Assembly (NCBI RefSeq): GCF_900187615.1
Contig: NZ_FYDO01000009.1
Location: 32,434 to 96,433, forward strand
Origin: Pseudomonas sp. Irchel s3f7
Lineage (GTDB): Bacteria > Pseudomonadota > Gammaproteobacteria > Pseudomonadales > Pseudomonadaceae
DNA: 64,000 nt
Direction of reading: 5' to 3'
The stretch's first letter is position 1; every line of letters begins with the position of its first letter. Shown one piece after another: positions 9,461-18,684 of the stretch. The notes under the pieces are model-generated. The model worked only from the letters and a program-made list of their open reading frames with translations, had not been told where the DNA came from and did no database searches. A program made the translations under genes and the position numbers.

Positions 9461-9545
9461 TAGGAGCCGGCTTGCCGGCGATGGGGCCGTTGAGCCGTGT
9501 GTTGCCGGTATGAGCGCTATCGCCGGCAAGCCAGCTCCTGCAAAG
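9461..9545. repeat. REP pair (inverted)
   Basis: TGTAGGAGCCGGCTTGCCGG and, about 40 bases on, GCCGGCAAGCCAGCTCCTGC in inverse orientation. It lies within the transcribed leader expected between the sigma-54 promoter (9571-9586) and the binding-protein start at 9398. Confidence 0.85.
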
Positions 9546-9570
9546 AATGTGTTGTGTTGGGAGGGGAGAG

Positions 9571-9586
9571 AGCAGATTGCATGCCA
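9571..9586 (-). promoter_or_regulatory. Sigma-54 (-24/-12) promoter for the leftward sulfur-type operon
   Basis: Read on the minus strand the site is TGGCATGCAATCTGCT. It matches the consensus TGGCACG-N4-TTGC(A/T) at 14 of the 16 positions, counting the four free ones, with exactly ten bases between the GG and GC doublets. Transcription would start near 9558 and run toward the SsuA-like gene at 9398. A sigma-54 activator of the SfnR type is encoded just to the right. Confidence 0.7.
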
Positions 9587-9695
9587 TTGCGCGAAAAAAA
9601 CGCTGCAGGCCTTGCAGGGCGGGGCGTGTGGCGCGCCGGCCGGTGGCGGGGCCGTGCGCAGGGTGTTGATCTGCAAGCAAGGCAATGGGGGCAAA

Positions 9696-9710
9696 TTGCT
9701 GCTCCAGCAA
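9696..9710. promoter_or_regulatory. Candidate activator (enhancer) site, TTGCTG-CTC-CAGCAA
   Basis: A perfect 6-3-6 palindrome placed about 140 bases upstream of the start expected from the sigma-54 promoter, the usual distance for an enhancer-binding activator. The assignment to the SfnR-like protein is inferred from position only. Confidence 0.35.
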
Positions 9711-9732
9711 CAAGGCACTAGCAGTTTTGCTT

Positions 9733-9753
9733 TATATTCCTCAATGGAATATA
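9733..9753. promoter_or_regulatory. AT-rich palindrome upstream of the sigma-54 activator gene (possible LysR/CysB-type site)
   Basis: TATATTCC and GGAATATA form perfect 8-base arms around TCAAT, 80 bases before the activator's start codon in a very AT-rich promoter region. In P. putida sfnR expression depends on CysB under sulfate limitation, so a CysB-type site is a reasonable guess, but the motif alone does not prove it. Confidence 0.4.
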
Positions 9754-9832
9754 TAAAGAATAATTAATAATTATTTAGTCTAATAATCTTCATGCAATAT
9801 TAAGCACGCGCTTTTACTGCCAGGAATGCACC

Positions 9833-10915
9833 ATGTCGCTGATCACTCATCCAAATGCCCGTGAATTGACCAAGTCGGTGCGGGCCACCGTTCTGGTGTT
9901 CAAGGACCCGCGCTCACAGGAACTGCTCAGTCGTATCGAGCGCCTGGCCCCGAGTGAAGCCAATACGCTGATCATCGGCGAGACCGGCACCGGCAAGGAG
10001 TTGGTCGCGCGGCACATCCACCATTTGAGTCGCAGGGGACGAGAGCCTTTCGTTGCCGTCAACTGCGGCGCCTTCGCCGAAACCCTGGTGGAGAGCGAAC
10101 TGTTCGGCCATGAAAAAGGTGCGTTTACCGGCGCTACCACGACCAAGGCCGGGTGGTTCGAAGCGGCCAATGGCGGCACGTTGTTTCTCGATGAAATCGG
10201 TGATCTACCGCTGAACATGCAGGTCAAATTATTGCGCGTTCTACAGGAGCGTGAAGTCGTGCGCCTGGGTTCGCGCACGCCGATTCCAATCAACGTTCGA
10301 CTGGTGGCCGCGACCAACGTGAACCTGGCGGATGCGGTGGTTGCCGGGCATTTTCGCGAGGACCTGTTCTACCGACTGCACGTCGCCACGATCCGCCTGC
10401 CACCCTTGCGCGAGCGACCGGGCGATATCCTGCCACTGGCCGAGTTTTTCCTCGAAGAGCATTGCCAGCGACTGGGCTATAACCGCGCCACATTGAGTGA
10501 AGAAGCGGAGCGCAAGCTGCTGGAACACAGCTGGCCGGGCAACATCCGTGAACTGGAAAATTCCATTCACCATGCCTTGCTCGTGTGCCGCAATCAACGC
10601 GTCGCGCCGGCTGATCTGCACCTGGTGGACATGCGCTCTTCGGGCATCCGTCATGAGCAGGAGCAATCAGTACAGACAAGCCCTGCGATTGCCGGGCCAG
10701 TGGATCTGGAAGCGGCACTCAATGCGCTGTTTGAACAGAACATTCCAGACCTTTACGAACACATCGAGGAGACCATTTTTCGCGCCGCCTACCGGTTCTG
10801 CCATGGCAACCAGTTGCAGACCGGGCGGTTGCTGAACATCAGCCGCAACATCGTTCGGGCGCGGCTGGAGAAGATCGGGGAGTTGAACAAGCCGCTGGCG
10901 GTGGGGGCGTCTTGA
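9833..10915 (+). CDS. sfnR: Sigma-54-dependent transcriptional activator, SfnR-like
   Basis: A 360-residue enhancer-binding protein made of a AAA+ domain and a C-terminal helix-turn-helix, with almost no N-terminal sensory domain. Seen: Walker A GETGTGKE (residues 49-56), the sigma-54 contact loop GAFTGA (96-101), Walker [11 protein letters not shown] (114-123) and an arginine-finger segment [11 protein letters not shown]. The C-terminus ([23 protein letters not shown] in part) is a Fis-type DNA-binding segment. The lack of a receiver or GAF domain and the length match SfnR, the activator of dimethyl sulfone and organosulfur genes in P. putida; such proteins are controlled by their own expression level. 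It is divergent from the leftward operon, whose sigma-54 promoter is about 250 bases away. The symbol is by resemblance. Confidence 0.8.
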   Translation: MSLITHPNARELTKSVRATVLVFKDPRSQELLSRIERLAPSEANTLIIGETGTGKELVARHIHHLSRRGREPFVAVNCGAFAETLVESELFGHEKGAFTGATTTKAGWFEAANGGTLFLDEIGDLPLNMQVKLLRVLQEREVVRLGSRTPIPINVRLVAATNVNLADAVVAGHFREDLFYRLHVATIRLPPLRERPGDILPLAEFFLEEHCQRLGYNRATLSEEAERKLLEHSWPGNIRELENSIHHALLVCRNQRVAPADLHLVDMRSSGIRHEQEQSVQTSPAIAGPVDLEAALNALFEQNIPDLYEHIEETIFRAAYRFCHGNQLQTGRLLNISRNIVRARLEKIGELNKPLAVGAS

Positions 10916-10942
10916 GCTGGACCGAAGGTGGGTTTGATGGCC

Positions 10943-11010
10943 CCATCGCGAGCAGGCTCACTCCTATAGGGGGCGGCTGTGTTCTGCAGGAGTGAGCCTG
11001 CTCGCGATGG
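10943..11010. repeat. REP pair between convergent genes
   Basis: ATCGCGAGCAGGCTCACTCC and its inverse GGAGTGAGCCTGCTCGCGAT flank a short spacer. This is a second REP subtype (GCGAGCAGGCTCACTCC). It fills the gap between the activator and kinase genes, which end facing each other, and may limit read-through. Confidence 0.85.
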
Positions 11011-11017
11011 CGGTGCA

Positions 11018-12034
11018 TCAAATCTGTAAATACTCCCGCGCCAGCCCGCACGCGCGCTCAATCAGCATCGGTGCCAATTCAATCGCTGTCGGCGTGCCCT
11101 GGCGGGTGTGAATCCAGCCCAGGTACGTGGTGCCTCGCAGCATCAGGAACAGTGCCAGGGTCTTGCGATCGGCCTCGGTCAGCGGCTTGACCGCGTGGTA
11201 ACCGTCCAGCAACGCGGCCTTCATCTGCTCAAAACGCGGATCATCCAGGCAGAAGTACAATGCCGTGGCCAGTTCGAACATGTGCCAGCCAAATCCGGCA
11301 TCGTCGAAGTCGATCAGGCGCAGTTGCGGGCCTTCGATCAGCAGGTTTTCCGGCACCAGGTCGGCGTGAATCATGCCGAAGTTGCCCAGGTGCCGACCGT
11401 ATTGGCGCAAGTCCTTACGCGCCGTGCGCCGGGCCTGTTGCAGCAAGTCGCGTTGCTCGTCACTGAGCTGTTCCAGTTCCCAAAACCGTCCCCAGAATGG
11501 GGTGGCGCCGATCAAGCCTTCTTCATCCCAGGCGTGCCGGACAAACTCGTCCGGCTGCTGCCACTGCGCCGAATGCAGGTGAATGCGCGCGGCAATCGCC
11601 CCGGCCTCGTTGAACAGGAAATCGATTTCGGTACCGGCCTGCACCCCTGCCTCGGAAGTGCCGGCCGTCGCGCCCGGTAGCCAGGCGAGCATGTCGATGT
11701 GACGCGCTTCGCCGATGGCCAGGTGGGTGACTTCGATCAGGTGGCGTTGATCCTGCGCGCGGATGATCTGCGGCACGGTAATGCCGGCCGAGCCCAGCGC
11801 CTCCATCCATTGCAGCTCGGAACGCAATGCAGCCTCGCAGTGATAACCGTTTCGATGAATACGCAGGGCCACGCGCTGGCCGTCGTGGCGGCGGGCGGAG
11901 AACACCGCGTTTTCGCGGAATTTCACCAGCTCCAGGTCAGCGAAATCGCCTTCCCATTGCAGCAAGGCATGGCGTGCCAGGTCGTGCAGGCGGGCGACTT
12001 GCTGGTCGTGGGGCAGGGTGTTGAACTCAGTCAT
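11018..12034 (-). CDS. APH-fold kinase, hydroxylysine/ethanolamine-kinase-like
   Basis: A 338-residue phosphotransferase of the aminoglycoside-phosphotransferase/choline-kinase fold. The catalytic loop HADLVPEN (residues 223-230) and the metal-binding DFDD (242-245) are intact; ENAVFS and the RIHR strand form the nucleotide site. It starts nine bases after the PLP-enzyme gene with GAGG ahead of its ATG, so the two are in one operon. In animals hydroxylysine kinase belongs to this family and hands its product to a class-III PLP phospho-lyase; the same pairing here suggests that it phosphorylates the hydroxyl of a small amine or amino acid. Antibiotic resistance is unlikely given the context. 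Exact substrate unknown. Confidence 0.8.
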   Translation of the reverse strand: MTEFNTLPHDQQVARLHDLARHALLQWEGDFADLELVKFRENAVFSARRHDGQRVALRIHRNGYHCEAALRSELQWMEALGSAGITVPQIIRAQDQRHLIEVTHLAIGEARHIDMLAWLPGATAGTSEAGVQAGTEIDFLFNEAGAIAARIHLHSAQWQQPDEFVRHAWDEEGLIGATPFWGRFWELEQLSDEQRDLLQQARRTARKDLRQYGRHLGNFGMIHADLVPENLLIEGPQLRLIDFDDAGFGWHMFELATALYFCLDDPRFEQMKAALLDGYHAVKPLTEADRKTLALFLMLRGTTYLGWIHTRQGTPTAIELAPMLIERACGLAREYLQI

Positions 12035-12043
12035 GGCAGGGCC

Positions 12044-13324
12044 TCAAATCGCGCTGAGCGCGTTGTCCAGCGTTTCAACGAACAGGTCGGCGTCGTCGCG
12101 GCTGAACACCAGCGGCGGACGCAGCTTGAGAATGTTGTCGCCGGCGCCGATCTTGCTGATCAGCACGCCGTTTTCGCGCATGTCGTTCACCACTTTGCGC
12201 GCCTCCAGCCCGGCCGGCTCCTTGCTGGCGTGGTCGCGTACCAGTTCCATGGCGAAGAACAGGCCCTTGCCCCGCACATCGCCGATGATCGAGTGCTTGC
12301 CCGCCAGCACTTGCAGGCGTTGTTGCACATAAGCGCCGACGTTTTGCGCGTTTTGCAGCAGCAGCTGCTGTTCAATCACATCCAGCACGGCCATGCCGAC
12401 CGCTGCCGCGACCGGCGAGCCGCCAAAGGTGTTGAAGTACATGGCATGGCGGCCGAAGGATTCGACCAGCGCCTTGTGGGTGATCAACCCGGCCAGGGGA
12501 TAACCGTTACCCATCGGTTTGCCGAGGGTGACGATGTCCGGCACCACGCCATGGGCCTGGTGGCCCCACAGGTGATCGCCGGTACGACCGAAACCGGACT
12601 GCACTTCGTCGGCGATAAACAGGCCGCCGGCAGCGCGGATCAACGCCGCGGCTTTGTTGACGAAACTAGTCGGCACCCGTGGAAGGCCTTCGTTGGCGAA
12701 CAGGGTGTCGATCAGCAACGCGGCGGGGCGAATGCCCTGGGCCTGCATCGACGCAATGGCCGCCGCGATATTCGCCGCATATTCCTCGGCCAGTTGCGCT
12801 TCCGTGGTGCCGGCCGGTGCGTGGTACAGGCATGGAATCGGCACCGCGCGAGCATGGGCGGCAAACGGTTCCGGCGAGGGCAGGGCAGTGGTGACTTCGG
12901 CCAGCGACGCCGAGTTGCCGTGGTAGTTGTAGTCGCTGACGATGATCCCGGTGCCGCCACTGGCGAACCGCGCCAGGCGCAGCGCCAGTTCGTTGGCTTC
13001 GCTGCCGGTGCAAGTGAACATCGCGGTGTCCAGCGGCGCTGCGAACGTCGCGGTCAAGCGCTCGGCATAGCGCACCACTTGCTCATCCAGGTAGCGAGTG
13101 TGGATGTTCAACGTGGTGGCCTGGCGGTGCATGGCCTCGGTCACGTGGGGGTTGCAGTGACCGACGCAGGGCACGTTGTTGTAGACGTCGAGGTAGCGGC
13201 GGCCGTCGACGTCGAACAGCCAGACGCCTTCGCCGCGCACCAGGTGCAGAGGTTTATCGTAGAACAGTGGCGAAGCGCTGCCGAGCACGCGATGGCGGCG
13301 TTGCAGGAGAGTGTCTTCAGGCAT
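12044..13324 (-). CDS. Class-III PLP enzyme: aminotransferase or amino-alcohol-phosphate phospho-lyase
   Basis: A 426-residue fold-type-I PLP enzyme. Seen: phosphate-binding CTGSEAN (residues 105-111), the cofactor aspartate in IADEVQSGFGRTG (D239) and the Schiff-base lysine in TLGKPMGNG (K269). The N-terminal LVRGEGVWLFDVDGRRYLDVYNNVP-like opening, with the NNVP and CVGHCNP words, is characteristic of the AGXT2L group, which eliminates phosphate from phosphoethanolamine or 5-phosphohydroxylysine rather than transaminating. Its start codon overlaps the permease stop by eight bases and the kinase follows by nine bases. The joint reading is uptake, phosphorylation, then elimination to an aldehyde plus ammonia and phosphate. 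Transaminase activity cannot be excluded. Confidence 0.85.
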   Translation of the reverse strand: MPEDTLLQRRHRVLGSASPLFYDKPLHLVRGEGVWLFDVDGRRYLDVYNNVPCVGHCNPHVTEAMHRQATTLNIHTRYLDEQVVRYAERLTATFAAPLDTAMFTCTGSEANELALRLARFASGGTGIIVSDYNYHGNSASLAEVTTALPSPEPFAAHARAVPIPCLYHAPAGTTEAQLAEEYAANIAAAIASMQAQGIRPAALLIDTLFANEGLPRVPTSFVNKAAALIRAAGGLFIADEVQSGFGRTGDHLWGHQAHGVVPDIVTLGKPMGNGYPLAGLITHKALVESFGRHAMYFNTFGGSPVAAAVGMAVLDVIEQQLLLQNAQNVGAYVQQRLQVLAGKHSIIGDVRGKGLFFAMELVRDHASKEPAGLEARKVVNDMRENGVLISKIGAGDNILKLRPPLVFSRDDADLFVETLDNALSAI

Positions 13325-14630
13325 GGTCTGGAACCTCGATGGCGGTGGTGCGACGGTTGCGCAGCAGGTAGTTGAAGATGCACAGGGTGAAGGTCACCGC
13401 GAGGGCGATCAGCATCAGCATGTCGAGCTGGAAGCAGGCGGCGATCACCACCAGCGTCAGGGCCAGGCCGAGCCAGGCAACCAGTTTGCCGCCGACCAGG
13501 GTGAATGGCCGTGGCAGGTCCGGTTGGTTGCGTTTGATGTGCAGGTACGCGCCGAAGATGAACAGGTAGCAAACGTTGAGCAGCAGCACGACTGCGAGCA
13601 TCACAGTGGCCGGGTCGACTTCCGACAGCGGCAGGCCGATCACGCCGATCAGCAACAGCGCCAGGTAGGGCGTGCCGCGCTTGCCGGTCTTGCCCAGCCA
13701 TTGCGGGAACAAGCCATCGCGGGCCATGGCAAACAGCTGGCGGGAAGCGGCGTAGACCAGCGAGAAGAAGGTCGCGATCAGGCCGAACACCGCGCCGCAG
13801 CCAATCACCTTGGCCAGCCACGAACCTTCACCGAAGGCACTGTTGCTGGACATCGCGGCGTACAGCGGATCACCCGCTGAACCGACCAGTTCAACACCCC
13901 CCGCGCCCGGTGCGCAGACCAGTACCACCAGTGCGGTCACCAGCAACGTGCCGATGGCCGCCAGAATGCCGCGTGGCATGGTGCGGCCGGGGTTGTGTGC
14001 TTCCTCGGCTGCCGAACCGGTTTGTTCGACGGTGATGAACAGCCAGATGGCGAACGGCACACAAGCGAAGATGCCGCCGAGGCTGACCGGTGTGGCGACG
14101 TTGGCGGGCAATGTCAGCAAATGGGTCAATTCGACATGGGGCGCCATGGCTACGCCAAACGTGAGCAGTGCAACGACCGCAATCACGCCGGCAATAAAGG
14201 TCAGGCCCATGGCCTCACCGACGCCGCGCATGTGGATGCCGATGATCACCGCGAACAGGGCGATCTTCACCGGCCAGCCGCCGAGGCCGAAAATCGACTC
14301 GGTGTAGGCGCAGATGAAAGTTGCCGCCGCGCCAGTGCCGATGGTCAGGGCCAGCGCGCACGCCACGCCGACCAGATAACCCACGAACGGCCCGAAGGCA
14401 CTTTGCGCATAGACGAAGACGCCGCCAGCGCTGGGCAGTGCGGTGGACAGTTCCGCCACGCACAACGCCAGCCCGCCGCAGAGCAGGGCCATCAACAGCG
14501 TGGCGATCAGCATATTCAGCCAGCCACCGGCCATCAGCCCGAAATTCCAACCGGAAAACTGCCCGGCCACCACCAACGCAATTCCGAGGCCGGCGATCTT
14601 TGGCCAGCCCAGCGCACTTTTCTTAAGCAC
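13317..14630 (-). CDS. APC-superfamily amino acid/amine permease
   Basis: A 437-residue inner-membrane permease with about twelve hydrophobic segments. The first helix KIAGLGIALVVAGQFSGW and the second-half EQTGSAAEEAHNPGRTMPRG are typical of the amino acid-polyamine-organocation family; the ethanolamine permease EutP/Eat class is a close type. The start is GTG at 14630, with GGGAG five bases upstream. It is the first gene of the operon with the PLP enzyme and the kinase, so it probably imports their substrate. Its leader carries an A-rich AACAATAA element, consistent with control by carbon catabolite repression. Confidence 0.85.
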   Translation of the reverse strand: MLKKSALGWPKIAGLGIALVVAGQFSGWNFGLMAGGWLNMLIATLLMALLCGGLALCVAELSTALPSAGGVFVYAQSAFGPFVGYLVGVACALALTIGTGAAATFICAYTESIFGLGGWPVKIALFAVIIGIHMRGVGEAMGLTFIAGVIAVVALLTFGVAMAPHVELTHLLTLPANVATPVSLGGIFACVPFAIWLFITVEQTGSAAEEAHNPGRTMPRGILAAIGTLLVTALVVLVCAPGAGGVELVGSAGDPLYAAMSSNSAFGEGSWLAKVIGCGAVFGLIATFFSLVYAASRQLFAMARDGLFPQWLGKTGKRGTPYLALLLIGVIGLPLSEVDPATVMLAVVLLLNVCYLFIFGAYLHIKRNQPDLPRPFTLVGGKLVAWLGLALTLVVIAACFQLDMLMLIALAVTFTLCIFNYLLRNRRTTAIEVPDHA

Positions 14631-14658
14631 AGAAGTCTCCCGCGACCCGAAGGTCGAT

Positions 14659-14666
14659 TTATTGTT
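14659..14666 (-). promoter_or_regulatory. Candidate Hfq/Crc site (AACAATAA) in permease leader
   Basis: On the minus strand AACAATAA fits the AAnAAnAA catabolite activity motif bound by Hfq with Crc in pseudomonads. It lies about 29 bases before the GTG start. Confidence 0.4.
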
Positions 14667-14852
14667 TTAGTGAGAAATGGAGGGGTTTGAGCGTTGTCTG
14701 GCAAGGCAACCCAGAAGCAGGTAGGCCCTGAGGTCGGCTTCGATACTACGCCCGAGGTGCGCAACGGCATGTTTGCGCGCATGCCATGTGGTTGGTTGTG
14801 GGTGCCAGATTTTAGGTGACGTACACGGATTTTGTGTTCACTGCAGATCCTC

Positions 14853-14877
14853 GTAGGAGCCGGCTTGCTGGCGAAGG
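14853..14877. repeat. Single REP element
   Basis: GTAGGAGCCGGCTTGCTGGCG, unpaired, just beyond the 3' end of the chemoreceptor gene. Confidence 0.8.
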
Positions 14878-14900
14878 CGTCGGGTCAGGCAACGCTAATC

Positions 14901-17027
14901 TCAGATCCGAAAACTCCCCACCAACTGATTCAACCGTCCAGCCTGTTGCTCCAGCTCGGTACAAGCACGCAATGTCGCTTGCAGGTTCTCCACCCCTTGC
15001 TGGTTCAGGGTGTTGATCTGGGTGATATCGATATTCAACGCCTCGACCACCGCGGTCTGTTCCTCGGTGGCCGCCGCGACAGACTGGTTGACGTTGTCGA
15101 TCTGGCCGATGCGTTGGGTCACGCTGCCCAGGCGGGTGCCGGCGAGGTTGGCGATGGTGACGCTTTCTTCGCTGTGCTGCTGGCTTTCGGTCATGGTGGT
15201 GACTGAATCCCGTGCGCCCACTTGCAGCTCCTCGATCATCTGCTGGATCTCCAGCGCCGAGGTCTGGGTGCGGCCGGCCAGGCTGCGCACTTCGTCTGCG
15301 ACCACGGCAAACCCACGGCCCGCTTCACCGGCTCGCGCCGCTTCAATCGCGGCATTGAGCGCCAGCAAATTGGTCTGCTGCGAGATGCCCTTGATCACCT
15401 CAAGGATCTGCCCGATGTTCACGGTCTTGTCGTTGAGCACTTCGATGTTGGCGCACGACGCACTGATCTTGCCCGACAGCTCGCTCATCACCTCAATCGT
15501 GCGCTGCACGACCTGACGACCATCCTCGGCTTGTTGCCGTGCGGACGACGCCTGCTGCGAGGCATCGGACGCGTTATGGGCAATCTCCTGGGCGGCGGCG
15601 CCCAATTGGTTGATGGCCGCGGCCACGCTGTTGGTACGGGTGGATTGATCGTCGAAATTGCTCAGCGACGAGTTCGACGCCACCAACACACGGCGGGCGC
15701 CTTCATTGACGCCTACAGCCGCCGAAGCCACTTCGCGCATCGAGTGGTGAATGCGTTCGACAAAGCGATTGAAGGCTGTGGCCAGCTGACCGATTTCATC
15801 CCGCGATTGCACTTGCAGGCGCCGGGTCAAATCGCCTTCGCCGAGGGAAATATCTTCCATGACCTTGGTCAGCATCTGCAGCGGCCGGGTAATGCGCAGC
15901 GCCGTGTACCAGATCAACAGCAGACCGAGCAGGGCCGAGCCACCGCCGAGCAGCAGTTCCAGCGCGGTGCTTTGCACGCCTTGGGCGTCGAGTTCTTTTT
16001 GCAAGGTGGTGACCGGTGCCAGCAACACACTCTGCGGCACACCCACCAAAATACCCCACGGTGCGGCCCCGGCAATCGGCGCCAGCGGTTCGAGGACTTT
16101 AATGTGCTGCGCATCGACAAACACCTTGGCCTGCCCCTGACGCAGGCTGTCCATGACCTCGGCATTGTCCATCGGCTGACCGAGGCGAGCGACGTCCTGG
16201 CTATCGGCGGAAATCACCCCGTGCGGGCTGACGATGCTGATCTGACCGTTGCCATCAAACAGTTCGCGGGCGCTGGCTTCGCTGTTTTGTTGCAGGGCGG
16301 CGAGGTTGATGTCGAGCCCGACCACGGCGATGACGTTGCCGTTCTCCAGTAGCGGGAACGCCACACTGGTCACCAGTTTGCGGCTGCCCGAGGCTTCATC
16401 GAAATACGGCTCCAACACACAGGCCTGGCGGGTGTCGCGGGCGCAGGTGTAGAAGGCGTTGTACGGTGCGCCGCTCGGCCCCGGCTCGGTGTTGGCGAGC
16501 AGGCCTTCGTCGCCGATGACCGCTTGCAGTTCGCCGGGTTTGCTTTGCACCCAATACAGGGCGAAGCGACCGGTTTCGTTGCTGCCCAACGCGGCTTGAT
16601 TGACGAAACCGGCGTCGGCGCCGTCCAGTCCATCGGGTTCGAAAATGACATAAAGCCCGAGCAGGTCGGGCTTGTCGATGAGTGCCTGATGAAGCTGGGT
16701 GCTCAGCTCCTGGCGCAGTTGTTGGCGGGTCAGATTGCCCTGGTGTTGCAGTTGTCGCAGGTACAGCAAATAGCGCGATAAGCCCTGGCCGTATTCGTGG
16801 GTTTGCATGAAGGTGCGCTGCACTTGCATGGCCTGGACGGTGCCAAGGGCCTGCATGTGTTCCTTGGCAGCGCTGGCGAGCATGCCGCTGCTGGCATCGG
16901 CCACTTGCTGGCTGCTTTTGTGGGTTTGATACAGCGACAACCCCATCAGCAAGCCCACGACCAACAGCAGGCAGAGTCCGGCGAGCAGGGCGATCTTGCT
17001 CTGGATCGTCAGGAAGGTTTTGTGCAT
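14901..17027 (-). CDS. Methyl-accepting chemotaxis protein with dCache sensor
   Basis: A 708-residue chemoreceptor. The start chosen is ATG 17027 ([12 protein letters not shown], with AAAGG ahead) rather than 15 codons earlier. Order: TM1 at about residues 10-30, a periplasmic double-Cache domain at about 35-350 ([51 protein letters not shown]), TM2, HAMP ([16 protein letters not shown]), then the signalling hairpin with the tip INTLNQQ-type region and the core [22 protein letters not shown]. It would bind a small ligand in the periplasm and signal to CheA. It follows the porin gene by 53 bases, so both probably serve the same nutrient. Confidence 0.9.
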   Translation of the reverse strand: MHKTFLTIQSKIALLAGLCLLLVVGLLMGLSLYQTHKSSQQVADASSGMLASAAKEHMQALGTVQAMQVQRTFMQTHEYGQGLSRYLLYLRQLQHQGNLTRQQLRQELSTQLHQALIDKPDLLGLYVIFEPDGLDGADAGFVNQAALGSNETGRFALYWVQSKPGELQAVIGDEGLLANTEPGPSGAPYNAFYTCARDTRQACVLEPYFDEASGSRKLVTSVAFPLLENGNVIAVVGLDINLAALQQNSEASARELFDGNGQISIVSPHGVISADSQDVARLGQPMDNAEVMDSLRQGQAKVFVDAQHIKVLEPLAPIAGAAPWGILVGVPQSVLLAPVTTLQKELDAQGVQSTALELLLGGGSALLGLLLIWYTALRITRPLQMLTKVMEDISLGEGDLTRRLQVQSRDEIGQLATAFNRFVERIHHSMREVASAAVGVNEGARRVLVASNSSLSNFDDQSTRTNSVAAAINQLGAAAQEIAHNASDASQQASSARQQAEDGRQVVQRTIEVMSELSGKISASCANIEVLNDKTVNIGQILEVIKGISQQTNLLALNAAIEAARAGEAGRGFAVVADEVRSLAGRTQTSALEIQQMIEELQVGARDSVTTMTESQQHSEESVTIANLAGTRLGSVTQRIGQIDNVNQSVAAATEEQTAVVEALNIDITQINTLNQQGVENLQATLRACTELEQQAGRLNQLVGSFRI

Positions 17028-17080
17028 GGAAATACCTTTTTCCACGTGGGCAATGGCGTGGCCACTGCCCACGGCCGAGA

Positions 17081-18403
17081 TTAGAAACCGGTAGCGAACA
17101 CCACCTGGGCGTAGACGTTCTGGTCGTTGTTACCCAGTTGGGTCCCACCGTTTTCCGCGCTCTTGTCCGCTTGGTAGATACCCACCAGCGGCATCACGGT
17201 CAGGTGGTCGTTGACGTGCCATTCGGCGTACAGGTCGACTTCGTGGCCATCGGTGTTGCCGAGGTTGCGGTCGATGGTGTCGAAGTTGAAGTACATCGCG
17301 CCAACGCTCAGGTTTTCCAGCGGCGCGACTTTCAGCGTGACGTTCTGGATGCGCGAGTTGCTGTTGAACGGCCCGGCATAGTTGCCCGCCACTTCACCCT
17401 GGAACCAGGTGCCGTAGCCACGGCTGAAACCGTAGAACAGGGTGTCATAGCCTTCCGAGAAACGGCTGTAGCGGTAGCTGGCGCTCGGTGTCCAGACTGC
17501 GTCGGAGAAGGTCCAGCCCGCTTCCAGGTACCAGGCGTCTTCGGTGGCGGTGTGAGGTTTGTCCTGCTTGGCGTATTCACCAGACAAGAACAGGTCCTTC
17601 ACCCCGGCGTTGCCCGCCGCACGCAGGCTGTAGGTCTTCATGCCGTCGCGTTCGAGCTGGATTGGCGAGGCGTATTGTTCATCGACATCGGTGGTGTCGA
17701 CGTAGGTCAGGCCAACGGTGCCGGCCTCGGCCACGTGCTCCAGGGTGCCGACGTACATTTCGGTCATGGCCTGGCCACGGTTGTTGGACTTGAGCCACAT
17801 CAGGTCACTGCGCCAGCCTTCCTTGCCGCCGATACGCAGCACAGCCGTTTCGTCGAATGCCTTGCGCGCCGCGAGGTAGTAGGCGCCGCCACGGTTGAAT
17901 TCGCCGTCGGCCAGGCCGTTACCCAGGTTCAGTGCGTCGCCATCGATCAGGAAGCCGTCGCCGACCACAATGTTCTGGCGGCCGAAGGAGACGTCGATGC
18001 CGTCACTGCCCAATGCGCCGAACAGATCGGCCGAGCGCCAGCCGAGGTAAGCGTCTTCGAACTTGGTGGTGCGTTCCGAGCCATCGGTGAAGCCGGCGGC
18101 ATCGCCGTCGCCCCAGGTGCCGGAACTGAGCATGTTCGCCGCACCGTACGCGGTACCCACACCGCCCAGGCCTTGATCGAAGCTCAAGCCGTATTTGATG
18201 TAGCCCTCGCGCCACGACGATGAACCTTCGCTGAGGCGACCGGACAGGGCGTAGTTTTCCTGGCTGTGGAAAATGCCGAACACGGCTTCGAGGGTAGCGT
18301 TCAGGTGGCTGTCGTCATCGGCATATAGTTCATACGCGCCGGCATTGCCGGCACTGATCATCAGCGCGAGCGTCGAGAGACGAAGCAAGGGGGACTTGAG
18401 CAT
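17081..18403 (-). CDS. Outer-membrane porin (alginate-export-like beta-barrel)
   Basis: A 440-residue protein with a signal peptide ending NAGAYE and alternating strands through to a terminal FATGF. Segments such as [34 protein letters not shown] and [20 protein letters not shown] resemble alginate-export-type and related substrate-specific barrels. It probably admits a nutrient; the ligand is unknown. It is upstream of the chemoreceptor in one leftward unit. An AAGAACAA element lies next to its translation start and may mediate catabolite repression. Confidence 0.8.
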   Translation of the reverse strand: MLKSPLLRLSTLALMISAGNAGAYELYADDDSHLNATLEAVFGIFHSQENYALSGRLSEGSSSWREGYIKYGLSFDQGLGGVGTAYGAANMLSSGTWGDGDAAGFTDGSERTTKFEDAYLGWRSADLFGALGSDGIDVSFGRQNIVVGDGFLIDGDALNLGNGLADGEFNRGGAYYLAARKAFDETAVLRIGGKEGWRSDLMWLKSNNRGQAMTEMYVGTLEHVAEAGTVGLTYVDTTDVDEQYASPIQLERDGMKTYSLRAAGNAGVKDLFLSGEYAKQDKPHTATEDAWYLEAGWTFSDAVWTPSASYRYSRFSEGYDTLFYGFSRGYGTWFQGEVAGNYAGPFNSNSRIQNVTLKVAPLENLSVGAMYFNFDTIDRNLGNTDGHEVDLYAEWHVNDHLTVMPLVGIYQADKSAENGGTQLGNNDQNVYAQVVFATGF

Positions 18404-18419
18404 GGTGTGGCATCCGTTC

Positions 18420-18427
18420 TTGTTCTT
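18420..18427 (-). promoter_or_regulatory. Candidate Hfq/Crc site (AAGAACAA) at porin start
   Basis: On the minus strand AAGAACAA fits AAnAAnAA. It lies 17-24 bases before the porin ATG, close enough to block ribosome entry. Confidence 0.4.
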
Positions 18428-18684
18428 GAGCGCAGGTTTGCGGTCTGTCCGGATACTACGGCGCGACTTTTATTTGGCCTTTTCCCTGTTTGCCAATTAG
18501 TTGGTTGTGCATGCCAGATTGCATGGCGCGTTGCCATGTCGTCAGGTTTTGGTGCGCCGTTTGGGGCGTTGCGCGGTTATCGCGCACGCTTTTGCCTGGA
18601 GGCCGTGAAGTTTGCGGGCGGAGCAGGGCGGGAACGAAACGTGCAGGGCGCCTCGCAGCGAATAATGCGATGGATGAGGCTGTG

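Noticed and set aside
8325..9713. Extended 462-residue form of the SsuA-like binding protein
   Set aside because: The extension translates a REP pair, hides the signal peptide, and would begin upstream of the sigma-54 promoter.
11018..12034. Aminoglycoside resistance kinase
   Set aside because: The fold is shared, but the operon with a PLP phospho-lyase and permease indicates amine metabolism.
11699..13375. 558-residue rightward ORF opposite the kinase and PLP enzyme genes
   Set aside because: It runs across two well-supported genes and their junction on the other strand; typical GC-rich antisense open frame.
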